Positions 32,735 through 41,222 of a stretch of 58,247 nucleotides of DNA are shown piece by piece (position 1 is the stretch's first letter; each line of letters begins with the position of its first letter). A model generated the notes under the pieces. It worked only from the letters and a program-made list of their open reading frames with translations. It was not told the DNA's origin and ran no database searches. The translations under genes and the position numbers were made by a program. Source of the stretch: Senegalimassilia anaerobia JC110 (GTDB lineage Bacteria > Actinomycetota > Coriobacteriia > Coriobacteriales > Eggerthellaceae); assembly GCF_000236865.1 (NCBI RefSeq), contig NZ_HE611016.1:83939-142185 (forward strand). The letters run 5' to 3'.

Positions 32735-33373
32735 CTAGCGGGCGTATTCTAGGTAGCCGGCTACGCTGTAGTGCTCTGCCCAGTCATCGGCCGGGGAGCC
32801 TTCTCCGCCGACGATTCCGAGGAAGCCGTTCTCGACTTTCTCACCCTTCTCATTCACTACCAGGGCGTACCAGTGGCCGTATTCGTGCGTGGGTTTGCGC
32901 AGCTGGCAGGCCAGCGTCAGCTTCGGTTCGCCCTTTTTGCGGAAGAACGCACCTTCCTCGTTGAGTTTCTTGATGAGCGTACCGTCAAGCCAGAAGCAGA
33001 TGAACGGCGCCTCGAACGCGTCGGTGAGCGCTCCGGCCTCGCTGTTGTACACGTAGCAGAACAGCGCGCGGTCGCGCGAGCGGGCGAGAAGGTCCACCTC
33101 GCTGTCCTTGAGCTTGAACTCGACCACGGCGAACGCGCCGGGGCGGTTCGGGTTTTCGCTTACGGTGGTCACCGCCGTCTTGACCTGGAAAAAGAACGTT
33201 TCGGGCGGTGTGTCTGGCTTCTCAAGTTGCTGCTTGAGGTTCAGCGACACCACGTCGATGCCCATATCCGCGGGCGGGCGAAGCGCGTCCAGCCCGTTGC
33301 GGTACAGCGAGCTCATCAGCTGGTACTCGCCGGTGTATCCGTTGTAAAGCAGGTTATAGAAATCTTGGGCCAC
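32735..33373 (-). CDS. DUF4365-like protein with probable PD-(D/E)XK nuclease fold
   Basis: 212 residues. GTG 33373 has GAGGAGGAG upstream; the longer frame to 33556 overlaps the next gene and is rejected. The N-terminal half reads DFYNLLYNGYTGEYQLMS, then ADMGIDVVSLN and TFFFQVKTAVTTV. The spaced Asp and Q-x-K resemble the catalytic pair of DUF4365/Mrr-type nucleases. The C-terminal half (FICFWLDGTLIKKLNEE, KLTLACQLRKPTHEYG) is unassigned. Sits beside toxin-antitoxin modules; a defence role is inferred. Confidence 0.55.
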   Translation of the reverse strand: MAQDFYNLLYNGYTGEYQLMSSLYRNGLDALRPPADMGIDVVSLNLKQQLEKPDTPPETFFFQVKTAVTTVSENPNRPGAFAVVEFKLKDSEVDLLARSRDRALFCYVYNSEAGALTDAFEAPFICFWLDGTLIKKLNEEGAFFRKKGEPKLTLACQLRKPTHEYGHWYALVVNEKGEKVENGFLGIVGGEGSPADDWAEHYSVAGYLEYAR

Positions 33374-33519
33374 GCGCCGCTCCTCCTCTTGGTTCGAATG
33401 GTTAGATTCTAGCGTTGGGTCGTGCGATCCTTTGCGAGAAGTTGCCGGTTTTGACCCATCGAACAGGGTAGGGAAGCAGGTGTTCGGCTTGGAGTGCGCT
33501 TGCCGCTTGCCTGCCGCTT

Positions 33520-34164
33520 TCAGCCTCGCAGGTATGGGGCGAGGGTGTTGGCACACTCTTTAGCCATGAGGTTTGCGCGTTCGAGGACTTTTGTGCGTAG
33601 GTCGTCGTCGAGTAGGACGATTTGCGCGATGAGCGCCTTCGCGATTTGCAGCTCGTCGAGCCAGGGCTCGTCTTCCCAGAGGTCCTTCAGCGCGTCCGTG
33701 GCGTCAAGGGCCTTGGCGTATTGCGCGTCCGACGACTTGGCCAGCGCGCCTTCCTTGTTGTTGCGGATTTCCCAGACGAAGGTGCACGCGGGGTTCCCGA
33801 CCTGGGTATGCGCCTTGACCGAGCGGTTGTCCGGATGTTCCGCCGCTCGCGGGTTGGTTCGCGCGAGATATGCGGCGCGACTCGGCAGCGCGGCCGAGAT
33901 TTGCCCCGTGATCGCGAGCATCTCCTCGGCGTGCGCGCAATACACGTCGCAAACCTGGAACGGGGTTCTGCGCTCGGCTTCGACAAGCTGCTCGTCCGGT
34001 GTGCTCCACGCGCCGTCTACGCGGGCGGCGTTTGCGTGGGCGATGCGCTCGCTCAGGCTTTTGCGGCCAGCCGATTCGTTCGAATTTGCGTGTTGGCTTG
34101 TCTTGTTCGAGCTTGCGCGGGCGATTTGCTCGCTCAGGCTTTTGCGCACGTTCGTTTCGCTCAT
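33520..34164 (-). CDS. Unrecognised protein downstream of the VirD4-like ATPase
   Basis: 214 residues from ATG 34164 (AAGGAGCG upstream). The N-terminus holds two copies of a short helical repeat: RKSLSEQIARASSNK and RKSLSERIAHANAAR. The rest is helical with PFQVCDVYCAHAEEMLAIT and WLDELQIAKALIAQI. No family recognised. The ATPase gene runs past this start by 14 bases, so the two are coupled. It may be a partner of that ATPase. Confidence 0.6.
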   Translation of the reverse strand: MSETNVRKSLSEQIARASSNKTSQHANSNESAGRKSLSERIAHANAARVDGAWSTPDEQLVEAERRTPFQVCDVYCAHAEEMLAITGQISAALPSRAAYLARTNPRAAEHPDNRSVKAHTQVGNPACTFVWEIRNNKEGALAKSSDAQYAKALDATDALKDLWEDEPWLDELQIAKALIAQIVLLDDDLRTKVLERANLMAKECANTLAPYLRG

Positions 34165-34177
34165 CTTCGCTCCTTCC

Positions 34178-35791
34178 TTAGGCTGCTGCGCCGGAATCGC
34201 CATCTAGGTTATCGGCGTCGAACAGCGTATCGACCCAGATCTCGTCGTCCGGTCCCGGCGGGGGAAGGAAGTCAAGATCGTCGTCTTCGCAGATCGAAAA
34301 CGCTTTGTGATTCTCCGGCACCTCCCAGGTCGCGGCAACTCCGCAATCCCCGGGCGCTTCTCCATCAGCAGCAGCTTCGAAGTCCTCGGGTGCTTCCCAG
34401 GTTGCGGATGCCTCGCAATTCGCAAAAGCTTCGCAGCATGCGGGCGCTTTGAAGTTCGCGGCGAGTTCGCGATTTGCGGACGATCTACGGGTTGCGGCAG
34501 CTTCGCAATCCGTCGCCCCTTCCCAATTCCCGGGCATCTCGCAACTCGCGACAAACTCCCGATACCGCGGGTGCTGCTCGAGCGCATAAGCGGGTTCGCA
34601 TATGCCGCGGCGGCTTCGCTCGAATAGCCACCAGTTTCCGGCCGGCGTCTCGAGAAGCGTCGAAGGCAGCTTGTTGGCGCGCAACGCGAAATACTTCGCC
34701 GTCCGCTCGTCTTGGAAGCCCAGTACCAGGTGGCGGTCGCAATTGCCGATGATCGAGTTCGCCACCGCCTGATCGTAGCGCGCCTCAAGCTGGCTGACCG
34801 TTTGGCAGATGATGGTGCAGCTGACTTCGCGGCTGCGGATGACGGAAAGCACGTCGTCGAAGCCGGGCAGCGTCAGGTTCGCAAAATCGTCCAACATGAA
34901 GCGAACGGGCACAGGCAGACGTCCACCATCGCAGCGCGTGTCTGCGAAATCGCACAGGCTTGAGAACGCTTGGCGAATGAAAAGGCTGGTCAGAGGCGCC
35001 AAACTGCGGTCCATGTCGTCCATGGTCACGAACAGCGCGCGACGCTCGCGCCCAAGGTCGCAAAAGTCGATTTGCTGCGCCTTACGAAACGATGCAAGCG
35101 CCCCGTCGAACGTCAGCGGCAGCAGGTTTGCGGCGATGATGCCCATAATGCTCGAGTGCATTTTGTCGGCGCGCGCCGTGCTCCTTGCGCGGCGGAATAG
35201 CGAGGCGGCGTAGCTATCGGGGTCCTGCTTGGAAAGGTCGGCGAACAGCGCTTCGGCGTTGCCTTCGCACGCCTGCTCGTACACGCTTACCACCGACGCC
35301 ATGTTCCACTCGCGGTCGGGCAGCGCCTCGAACACGTAGGCGATGTAGCTGGCAACGTAGTTGGCCGCCGCGCCCGCCCAGAACGGGTCGTCGCCCATGT
35401 CCGCACGGGGGAACAGCGCGCTGGCGATCGCGATGATGTCCTGCGCAAGAGGGCGACCTTTGCGCCAGCGAACGTGGTGAAGCGGGTCGTAGCCGATCTC
35501 GCCGTCCATGGTGGTGAAGTCAAGGCTGTCAACGATGTACCCATGGGCCCGCAAATACGGTGCCATCTCGTCATGTAGGCGGCCCTTGGAGTCGAGCACG
35601 ATGTAGGAACCCTCGCACTGCAGCAGGTTGGGCTTCAGGAAATTGCGCGTTTTGCCCGATCCGGAACAGCCCAGAACGAGCACATTGTTGTTGAGGCCGG
35701 TCGCCCACGAGTCCATGCTCGCGGCGTGTCCGGAGGTGAGGATGAGCTGCCCCGCGTAGGCGGCGCGGGCATTCGCAAGGTTGTCTATCAT
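34178..35791 (-). CDS. VirD4/TraG-like type IV coupling ATPase, orphan
   Basis: 537 residues. Walker A VLVLGCSGSGKTRNFLKPN at 37-55, LDSKGRLHDEMAPYL, a long helical region, Walker B VRFMLDDFANL, and SCTIICQTVSQLEARY (the TraG Gln motif). Coupling proteins pump DNA-protein complexes into conjugation channels. The usual N-terminal membrane helices are absent, and no relaxase or other conjugation gene lies in the window. The C-terminal 110 residues are a degenerate repeat rich in Cys, Ala and Glu (NCEASATWEAPEDFEAAADG, DCGVAATWEVPEN) ending in acidic residues. Could be a plasmid relic or a repurposed DNA-pumping ATPase. Confidence 0.8.
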   Translation of the reverse strand: MIDNLANARAAYAGQLILTSGHAASMDSWATGLNNNVLVLGCSGSGKTRNFLKPNLLQCEGSYIVLDSKGRLHDEMAPYLRAHGYIVDSLDFTTMDGEIGYDPLHHVRWRKGRPLAQDIIAIASALFPRADMGDDPFWAGAAANYVASYIAYVFEALPDREWNMASVVSVYEQACEGNAEALFADLSKQDPDSYAASLFRRARSTARADKMHSSIMGIIAANLLPLTFDGALASFRKAQQIDFCDLGRERRALFVTMDDMDRSLAPLTSLFIRQAFSSLCDFADTRCDGGRLPVPVRFMLDDFANLTLPGFDDVLSVIRSREVSCTIICQTVSQLEARYDQAVANSIIGNCDRHLVLGFQDERTAKYFALRANKLPSTLLETPAGNWWLFERSRRGICEPAYALEQHPRYREFVASCEMPGNWEGATDCEAAATRRSSANRELAANFKAPACCEAFANCEASATWEAPEDFEAAADGEAPGDCGVAATWEVPENHKAFSICEDDDLDFLPPPGPDDEIWVDTLFDADNLDGDSGAAA

Positions 35792-35940
35792 GGCTGCTTT
35801 CGCTTTCTACTACAGGTTTGCGCTGGTGAATGGGGTGTGGGGAAGGGGCTGCCGCGCCCGCGATAGGAGGAGACATCCCGTAACGGTGGCCGATTGCTAG
35901 GCCCGGGACACGGCAAGCCGCGCTCGCGGCCGACACCTCG

Positions 35941-36537
35941 TCAAAGCCTGGTGATGACGCGGTCCGCAAGGCCCGCTTCGACGGCTTCTTCCGCTTCGAA
36001 ATAGGTGTCGGAGGCCGTAAGCTCGAAGACGCGCTCGATCGACATGCCGCTGTGCCGCGCGATGACGCCGGCCGTGATGTCGCGGATGCGCATGAGGTCG
36101 TCGGCCCGGGCTTTCACGGAAAGCGCGCTGCCGCCGGCGCCGGCGCCGATGAGCGGGTCATGGATCATGACGCGGCTGTGCGGTAGGATCTCACGCTCGT
36201 CGCCCGCGATGAACAGCAGCGCTCCCATGCTTGCCGCCATGCCAAGGCAAACGGTGCGGATGGGGCAGCTCACGGCTTGCATGACGTCGTAAAGCGCCAG
36301 GCCGGACTGGACTTCACCGCCTGGGCTGTTGATATAAAGCGTGATGGGCGTCGTGGAATCTTGACGCTGGAGGTGAAGCAGGCCGCGGATGACGACGGCG
36401 CAGGATTCGGCATCCACCGAGGTCATAAGCTCGAGTACGCGTTGGTCGAGCATCTCGTCGCGGATGTCGAGGCGATTGAGGCCTTCTGCGGTTTCGCGGA
36501 TGATTTGAGGTTGATAGACGAATGCATATTCGCTCAT
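35941..36537 (-). CDS. clpP: ClpP-family serine protease subunit
   Basis: 198 residues from ATG 36537 (GAAGGAG upstream). The proteolytic chamber subunit of Clp proteases. Seen: TLYINSPGGEVQSGLALYDVM, catalytic Ser in CLGMAASMGALLFIAG, catalytic His in HSRVMIHDPLIG, and the catalytic Asp expected in the C-terminal ELTASDTYFEAEEAVEAGLA. Complete. It stands without clpX and next to accessory genes, so it may be a secondary ClpP rather than the housekeeping copy. Confidence 0.88.
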   Translation of the reverse strand: MSEYAFVYQPQIIRETAEGLNRLDIRDEMLDQRVLELMTSVDAESCAVVIRGLLHLQRQDSTTPITLYINSPGGEVQSGLALYDVMQAVSCPIRTVCLGMAASMGALLFIAGDEREILPHSRVMIHDPLIGAGAGGSALSVKARADDLMRIRDITAGVIARHSGMSIERVFELTASDTYFEAEEAVEAGLADRVITRL

Positions 36538-36847
36538 GACGAGCTCCTTCCGAGGGCGAGACGGGACAACCTAGGACGCAATAGGGAAGGCGCAAATCGG
36601 CAGCAAGCTAGCATGAGCTGCCATGCGCAGGGCGTCGCTTATAAGGTTGTATGGGAAAATCCGATGCACGACAGCTGCATCGGCAACTCCTATAGGCGCA
36701 AGGCCTATCTGCCAGGAGGCGGGTCTCGCGACCCTCGGGTGCTTAAGCACAGTAGCACACGTCAAAGCAGCACGCAAGTGGGGAAATGAAAAAGTTTCGG
36801 ACTGCTGTCCGTGCCTGGTATTTACGTCTTCGCGGCGGTTTTCTTGG
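36538..36847. other. Leader and gap upstream of clpP
   Basis: No gene. CCGATGCA/TGCATCGG (36661-36683, seven-base loop) is a clean hairpin that, read on the minus strand, precedes ATTTTCCC about 125 bases before the clpP start. It may be an attenuator-like element in the clpP leader. The rest shows nothing recognisable. Confidence 0.4.
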
Positions 36848-36884
36848 GAAAAAACTAGGCGGAACCGCTTTCGCGACCCCGCCT
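36848..36884 (-). terminator. Intrinsic terminator after the Abi gene
   Basis: On the minus strand a 12-bp stem (three G-U pairs) closed by a GAAA tetraloop spans 36884-36857 and is followed by TAGTTTTTTCCC. It lies 40 bases after the abi stop at 36925. Strong stem, stable loop and T-run make this the clearest terminator of the window. Confidence 0.85.
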
Positions 36885-36924
36885 TACAAAACCAATAGGT
36901 TTTTTTATCTATAAGCATTATTAC

Positions 36925-37887
36925 TTATCGGAACCAACTGTCAATCACTTTTGTTAAAAAAGCCGCGCAAGACCGAATGATGTCGTTAGAAGGCGCAAGG
37001 TCCGCCGTCTCGGACAGTTGTTTCTTGAGATTTACCAGGTCAGATGCTGCTTTTCTTTTTCCTGACCCCTCAGGCACGAGTTTCGTGTGAAGGTACATGA
37101 GCGTTACAATCTGCCTGATGCGGGGATTCCTCATCCTGCCCGTTCTGACTCGATGCGAGATGCCTGCTTGGGCCAAGGCGGACAATACCGCTGAGTCGGT
37201 ACCGACGGTTGTGTCAACTACGGCGATTCCGTTTAGCATGTCCGACGAGTGAGCACAGGCGTTTCTCACCGACTTGGCTTGGCGCAGCATGTAGTGCTCG
37301 TGCCTCATTTCCTCATTGCCCCAACGTTCGGCGCAGTATAGATACAGGTCTATAAAGCTTCCGAACGAAAAAAGCTCCATCAGTACCCAGATGGGCATGT
37401 CGGCTGGGCTACCGTATTTTCTGACAAGATCGCCGCAAAACAGGTCGCGACTCATCATGCTGATTTCGCCTTCGCGGCGCCTGCGCTCGCTATGGTTGAG
37501 GCTAGCCATGTAATCGCGTGCGATCGTATAGCCGTCTTCGTTATTGCGTTCAGTCGTGATGCACACCAGCTTCGTCCGCGCTGCGTGTTCCACGTTAAGT
37601 GTTAGCGGCAACAGCGCATAGCGTAGGTCGCGGTCGAGCGAGGCGAGTGCTTTCAGGTGCCCGAAGTCGAGGTTGACGTACTGGCCATCGTATTGTCCGC
37701 CGATGCGTTTTTCAAAGAGGATCCTGTATGCGGCGATTTTGAAGAAATAGGTGTGGTTGGCGAGGTATTCGGCAGCATCCTTTTCGGAACAGAGCTTGAA
37801 TGTGACGCCCTTCGACTTAAGATGCTCGATCTGCTGGTTGGTTGTGAGCAGGGCCTTGCGCTGCTTGATACCGTCGGTTTCCGCCAT
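36925..37887 (-). CDS. Abi_2 (AbiD/AbiF)-family abortive infection protein
   Basis: 320 residues from ATG 37887. Begins KALLTTNQQIEHLKSKGV as in AbiD/F proteins, then YLANHTYFFKIAAYRILF, FGHLKALASLDRDLRYALL, MPIWVLMELFSFGSFIDLY, and the HEPN RNase motif R208-N-x-C-A-H213 in KSVRNACAHSSDML. Such proteins are thought to be phage-triggered RNases. Monocistronic, with its own terminator. Composition is more AT-rich than the core genes, consistent with transfer. Confidence 0.82.
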   Translation of the reverse strand: MAETDGIKQRKALLTTNQQIEHLKSKGVTFKLCSEKDAAEYLANHTYFFKIAAYRILFEKRIGGQYDGQYVNLDFGHLKALASLDRDLRYALLPLTLNVEHAARTKLVCITTERNNEDGYTIARDYMASLNHSERRRREGEISMMSRDLFCGDLVRKYGSPADMPIWVLMELFSFGSFIDLYLYCAERWGNEEMRHEHYMLRQAKSVRNACAHSSDMLNGIAVVDTTVGTDSAVLSALAQAGISHRVRTGRMRNPRIRQIVTLMYLHTKLVPEGSGKRKAASDLVNLKKQLSETADLAPSNDIIRSCAAFLTKVIDSWFR

Positions 37888-38288
37888 TCCTTTTCCTCTC
37901 GCTTCGATGTTCGGGCGATTATACAGGCTTCGTAGCAGAAGGTCTTGCGCTCATCCTTGTAGCGTAGTTTTGCCTGTCTTGTATTTGCATCAGCAAACGT
38001 GATTGCTAATTGTTGCGGTGCTTTTGCCAAGAGCGGTTGCGCGAATGGCGGCCCCGCGAACGCTCCCGGCGCGCCGTCTCTCATTCGCCTCCTCCCCGTA
38101 CTCCGAAAGCGGGGGCAATACAAGACTGCAATCGTTGAGCGGAATGGGGTAGGCTGGCACCTGAGGACTGAAGCAGGCCCGCTTCCGCGGTGCCGGCCGG
38201 TTCTCGTCACAAATCCCACGTGATGCGTCGGGGGACGCGGGGATGGGACGCATATTCGACCGAACGATCACCTGCCCAGTTGAACGCC
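37888..38288. other. Intergenic gap between abi and the maoC leader
   Basis: About 400 bases between divergent genes. No coding region was found. It should contain the abi promoter (minus strand) and the start of the leader of the hydratase gene (plus strand), but no boxes stand out. Confidence 0.4.
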
Positions 38289-38378
38289 AAGGTTGTATTG
38301 GAGCCGCCCTTCGGGGCTGCAACCTTGCCGATCATGAACAGGCGAAGCTGCATTGGAGCCGCCCGTAAGGGCTGTAGC
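38289..38378 (+). ncRNA. Tandem structured RNA candidate in the leader of the MaoC-like gene
   Basis: Two hairpins (38289-38326 and 38346-38378) share one architecture: outer stem, an asymmetric bulge ATTGGAGCC, inner stem GCCC/GGGC, tetraloop, a single U, outer stem. The outer stems differ but both pair (AAGGTTGT with GCAACCTT; AGCTGC with GTAGCT). The tetraloops differ but both are hyperstable types (TTCG, GTAA). This is compensatory change that keeps structure. A terminator-like hairpin AGGGGT/ACCCCT followed by TTCTC lies at 38422-38445, before the gene start at 38576. Suggests a tandem aptamer or protein-binding leader; no known class was recognised. Confidence 0.55.
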
Positions 38379-38575
38379 TGTGTCTTTTCGAATCCGGGCT
38401 GGGGTTGATCATCTCGTTCACAGGGGTTTGCGATACCCCTTTCTCGGTCTGTGCAACGATTCGGGGGAATCTTGCGCTGCTCAGCTTGATCTGAACTGCG
38501 CCGCGTCGCTCAAACGTGGGGAAATCCAATATCACTTGCTGCGTTTTCGCAGTTCTCTTTCCAAAGGAGAATGTC

Positions 38576-39454
38576 ATGGCTATTTCCACCGAGATCGTCG
38601 GGAAGACCTTTGGCCCGTTCGTGCGCGACTACACCTTCAAGGACCTTGAGATTTGCGCTCTTGGTTGCGGCGCCGGCTGGGACGGCCGCGTGGACCTTGA
38701 GTACGTCAACGAGGGCGACGCCAAGAACCCGGACCTGAAGGTTCTGCCCATCTTCGCCGTGCCGCTGACCGTCAACGAGGAGATGACCACCACCCTCGAC
38801 TACGGCTTCGACTACTCCGGCTCGCTGCACTACGGTATCGACGTGCACTTCCATGCGCCGTTCAAGATGAACGACCACATCGAGACGTTCGTGACCCAGG
38901 AGGCCATCTGGGACCGCGGCGAGGGTCGCGGCTCGCTGTCCAAGCAGGTCGGCAAGTCGTACTCCGCCGACGGCACCCATCTGTGCACGGTCGACACCTA
39001 CGACTGCTGCATCTATGACGGCGGTTGGGGCGGCGAGCAGCCGCCGAGGGACTCCGTGGAGTACCCCGATCGCGAGCCCGATTTCACCTACGAGGAAACC
39101 TACGGCTACAACTGGCCGCTCGTGTATCGCCTGATGGGCGACTGGCATCAGCAGCACATCGACTGGTCCTACACCGAGCAGACCGGCCTTGAGCGCCCCA
39201 TCGCCCACGGCGTCAGCAGTGCCGGCGTGGCCATGCGCCACGTCATCTCCCTGCTGTTCCCGGGCCATCCCGATGCGATGACGCGCTTCAAGTGCCGCTT
39301 CACCTCCCCGGTGCTGCCGGGCGTGCGCCTGCGCACCATCGTGTGGAAGACCGCCGAGGGCGAGGCGAAGTTCCGCATGGTCAACGCCGACGCGCCCGAC
39401 TCCAAGCCGTTCCTGAACCACGGCATCGTCGAGTGGGATCCCACTCGCGCCTAG
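38576..39454 (+). CDS. MaoC-like (hydratase 2 type) dehydratase
   Basis: 292 residues from ATG 38576 with AAAGGAG upstream. Double hot-dog layout: N-terminal FGPFVRDYTFKDLEICALGC, GWDGRVDLEYVNEGD, HYGIDVHFHAPFKMNDHIET, then the C-terminal hydratase half with DWSYTEQTGLERPIAHGVSS (catalytic Asp/His region, cf. D-x4-H of MaoC) and MRHVISLLFPGHPDAMTRFK. Such enzymes hydrate enoyl-CoA or steroid-side-chain enoyl-CoA substrates. It stands alone behind the tandem RNA leader; substrate unknown. Confidence 0.85.
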   Translation: MAISTEIVGKTFGPFVRDYTFKDLEICALGCGAGWDGRVDLEYVNEGDAKNPDLKVLPIFAVPLTVNEEMTTTLDYGFDYSGSLHYGIDVHFHAPFKMNDHIETFVTQEAIWDRGEGRGSLSKQVGKSYSADGTHLCTVDTYDCCIYDGGWGGEQPPRDSVEYPDREPDFTYEETYGYNWPLVYRLMGDWHQQHIDWSYTEQTGLERPIAHGVSSAGVAMRHVISLLFPGHPDAMTRFKCRFTSPVLPGVRLRTIVWKTAEGEAKFRMVNADAPDSKPFLNHGIVEWDPTRA

Positions 39455-39669
39455 CGGTTTTGCGCCGCAGCCGGGCGGCGGTTGGCCGAGCGGCCGATCG
39501 ATGCCGGGTATGCTGATAACGAAGCGGCTCGCCCGGGCATCGGCTTCGTTTGAACGCGGGTTACGCTTGAAGCGGTAGCGACTTGAGTTTGGTTGCGGCT
39601 TGGGAAGATCGGCCGTGAGTTGAGGATAGCTGAGACCGGGTTTCGGCTACGAACGAAATATGATTTGCA

Positions 39670-39707
39670 ACGTGTGGCAGGGATGCGTCCCTGCCACACG
39701 TGTTTTT
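39670..39707 (+). terminator. Intrinsic terminator after the MaoC-like gene
   Basis: ACGTGTGGCAGGGA (39670-39683), loop TGCG, exact complement (39688-39701), then GTTTTT. A 14-bp perfect stem with T-run about 215 bases past the stop. Confidence 0.85.
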
Positions 39708-39775
39708 GCCCGACGTTTTGCCGGCGATATCGCGCGCTCGCTTCCGTGTGCGGGAAGCTTTCGCTGCGAATATGC

Positions 39776-39929
39776 CCCAGATTGCGAGTTTTCCGAATGG
39801 CGAACGTGGCGCGGCGTGCGGTGGCTTGCGCTTGGCGCGGCATGCGCATCGTTCGTCGCATTCCGCAAGCGAAATGACCAGCAAGCGCCCTCTCCGCCGC
39901 CGGCAAATCCGGGAAACTCGCAATCTGGG
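39776..39929 (+). repeat. 154-bp foldback with 20-bp inverted ends
   Basis: CCCAGATTGCGAGTTTTCCG (39776-39795) pairs at 19 of 20 positions with 39910-39929; an inner pair GAATGGCGAACG/CGTTCGTCGCATTC extends the fold. No protein is supported in this 590-base gap. Similar in plan, but not in sequence, to the 162-bp repeats at 1474 and 25740. Confidence 0.55.
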
Positions 39930-40045
39930 ACACGGAACGCTGAAAACGTTCCTGCGTGCATCTTCCCTTTGCGGGGTGAACTCGGTTGTACAATGGGCGC
40001 GTTCTCGATATCGCTTGATGGAAGCGCGCGCGGAAGGATTTCGCT

Positions 40046-40768
40046 ATGGATACGGGCATCGCTGTTGACACCGCCTCAGGCATCGCTACGGATGCCGCCA
40101 CGGACGTCGCTATGGACCTGAAACAGGCTATGCGGCAGCGTCACACTGTGCGGAAGTTCACGTCCAAGCCGCTTTCGCCCGAGTTGATCTCGCAGCTCAA
40201 CGACCGCGTTCGCGCAAACAACGAGCGCCTTGGGCTGGCGATTTCGCTGAAGGTGGGCGACGAATCGGCGCTGCCTGGCGCGCTCAAGCTGTTCTTCGCC
40301 AAAGGCGTGCGCAACTATTTTGTGCTGGCCGGCAGCGACAGGCCCGGGCTTGACGAGGATCTTGGCTACGCAAGCGCCGACTTGATGCTTTTTGCGCAGA
40401 CGCTTGGGTTGAACACGTGGTGGATCGGCGGTATGTTCAGCCGCAAGAACGTCGAGCAGGCTGTGCCGGGGAAGAAGGTTATCGGCATTGTTGCCGTGGG
40501 CTTCGGCGTCACGCCGGGCGTCGCGCACAAAAGCAAGACAGCGGCCGAGGTGAGCTCGTACGAGGGCCCGGCGCCGCAGTGGTTTGCAGATGGCGTGCAG
40601 GCCGCGCTTCTCGCCCCAACGGCGCTCAATAGGCAATGCTTCCGGATCGCCGGCGCAGGCAACAAGGTTTCCATTAGCGAAAACGGCGGCGCGTTCAGCG
40701 GCGCGGACATCGGCATCGTAAAGTACCACTTCGAGCTAGGCGCCGGCAACAAATTCGAGTGGGCGTAG
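40046..40768 (+). CDS. Nitroreductase-family flavoprotein (TM1586-like)
   Basis: 240 residues from ATG 40046 (AAGGA nine bases upstream); an internal ATG at 40112 would remove a low-complexity Ala/Asp/Thr leader. Seen: MRQRHTVRKFTSKPLSPELI (FMN-contact region), GLNTWWIGGMFSRKNVEQAV, VIGIVAVGFGVTPG, LLAPTALNRQCFRI, and a terminal GADIGIVKYHFELGAG. This arrangement is that of the Nitroreductase_4/TM1586 subgroup. Probably FMN-dependent; substrate unknown. Confidence 0.82.
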   Translation: MDTGIAVDTASGIATDAATDVAMDLKQAMRQRHTVRKFTSKPLSPELISQLNDRVRANNERLGLAISLKVGDESALPGALKLFFAKGVRNYFVLAGSDRPGLDEDLGYASADLMLFAQTLGLNTWWIGGMFSRKNVEQAVPGKKVIGIVAVGFGVTPGVAHKSKTAAEVSSYEGPAPQWFADGVQAALLAPTALNRQCFRIAGAGNKVSISENGGAFSGADIGIVKYHFELGAGNKFEWA

Positions 40769-40808
40769 CCCTCCGCGCGTGACGCTTGTGAAATCGGGGG
40801 AGACGAGC

Positions 40809-40991
40809 ATGGCGAAAATCGATACGGACGAGCTGCGCGATTACCTGGAGGACTATTGCGGTACGGCGGCGTCTTCTGGGTTTCCTGCGGCGTTGCTCGA
40901 TGTTGCGGACATCGAGAACATGGACGGCTACGAGCTTTGCGAAAGGGCAGAAGATCTCGGGATCGACCTGGAGCGATTCCGGGTTGACTAG
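40809..40991 (+). CDS. Small acidic hypothetical protein
   Basis: 60 residues from ATG 40809 (GGGGAGACG upstream). Acidic helical protein: DELRDYLEDYCGTAASSG, ALLDVADIENMDGYEL, AEDLGIDLERF. Lies 40 bases after the nitroreductase and is probably co-transcribed. No family recognised. The codon pattern and ribosome site support a real gene. Confidence 0.65.
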   Translation: MAKIDTDELRDYLEDYCGTAASSGFPAALLDVADIENMDGYELCERAEDLGIDLERFRVD

Positions 40992-41073
40992 TAGCTTGCG
41001 CGCGGGTCAAGCGGGCGCGTTGGCGTTAAGGCGCTGCGACCTTTGACGCGCAAGCGCGTAACAAGTTCTCAGC

Positions 41074-41109
41074 AAGAAGGCGATGCGAATCGTTCCGCAT
41101 CGCCTTCTT
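41074..41109 (+). terminator. Strong 14-bp hairpin, possible terminator
   Basis: AAGAAGGCGATGCG (41074-41087) and its exact complement (41096-41109) enclose eight bases. No T-run follows. It lies at the boundary between the nitroreductase transcript and the silent hsdS cassette. The gap 40992-41206 holds no gene. Confidence 0.5.
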
Positions 41110-41206
41110 CGCGTTTGCGGCGGGAGGTCGAGCGCGAAACAATCCCTCGTGTATGGGGCTTGGTAAGAGACCGCAAAGCGAGTCGCAAAAGAGCAGCGCC
41201 ACAATG

Positions 41207-41222
41207 CAAATCCCGGTTTGTC
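41207..41222 (+). repeat. Recombination site A (cassette left edge)
   Basis: CAAATCCCGGTTTGTC. Identity with site D (reverse complement) extends to 25 bases, 41207-41231 against 44474-44498. It encodes part of KSRFVEMF. Confidence 0.75.

Noticed and set aside
33374-33556. Longer N-terminus for the DUF4365-like protein at 32735-33373
   Set aside because: It overlaps the upstream gene by 37 bases and is unlike the rest; GTG 33373 has GAGGAGGAG in place.
34178-35791. Intact conjugative element
   Set aside because: Only one coupling-protein-like gene was found; no relaxase, mating-channel genes or attachment sites are visible.
38281-38378. CRISPR-like array
   Set aside because: Only two units, with spacers of similar sequence and compensatory stem changes; no cas genes. 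The pattern is that of structured RNA.
38510-39421. 303-residue open frame on the minus strand opposite the MaoC-like gene
   Set aside because: It lies fully antisense to a well-supported gene, has no ribosome site or family sequence, and reads like a high-GC shadow frame.
39451-40101. 216-residue minus-strand open frame across the maoC terminator and foldback
   Set aside because: It spans a clear terminator hairpin and a long foldback, and its composition is that of structured non-coding DNA.
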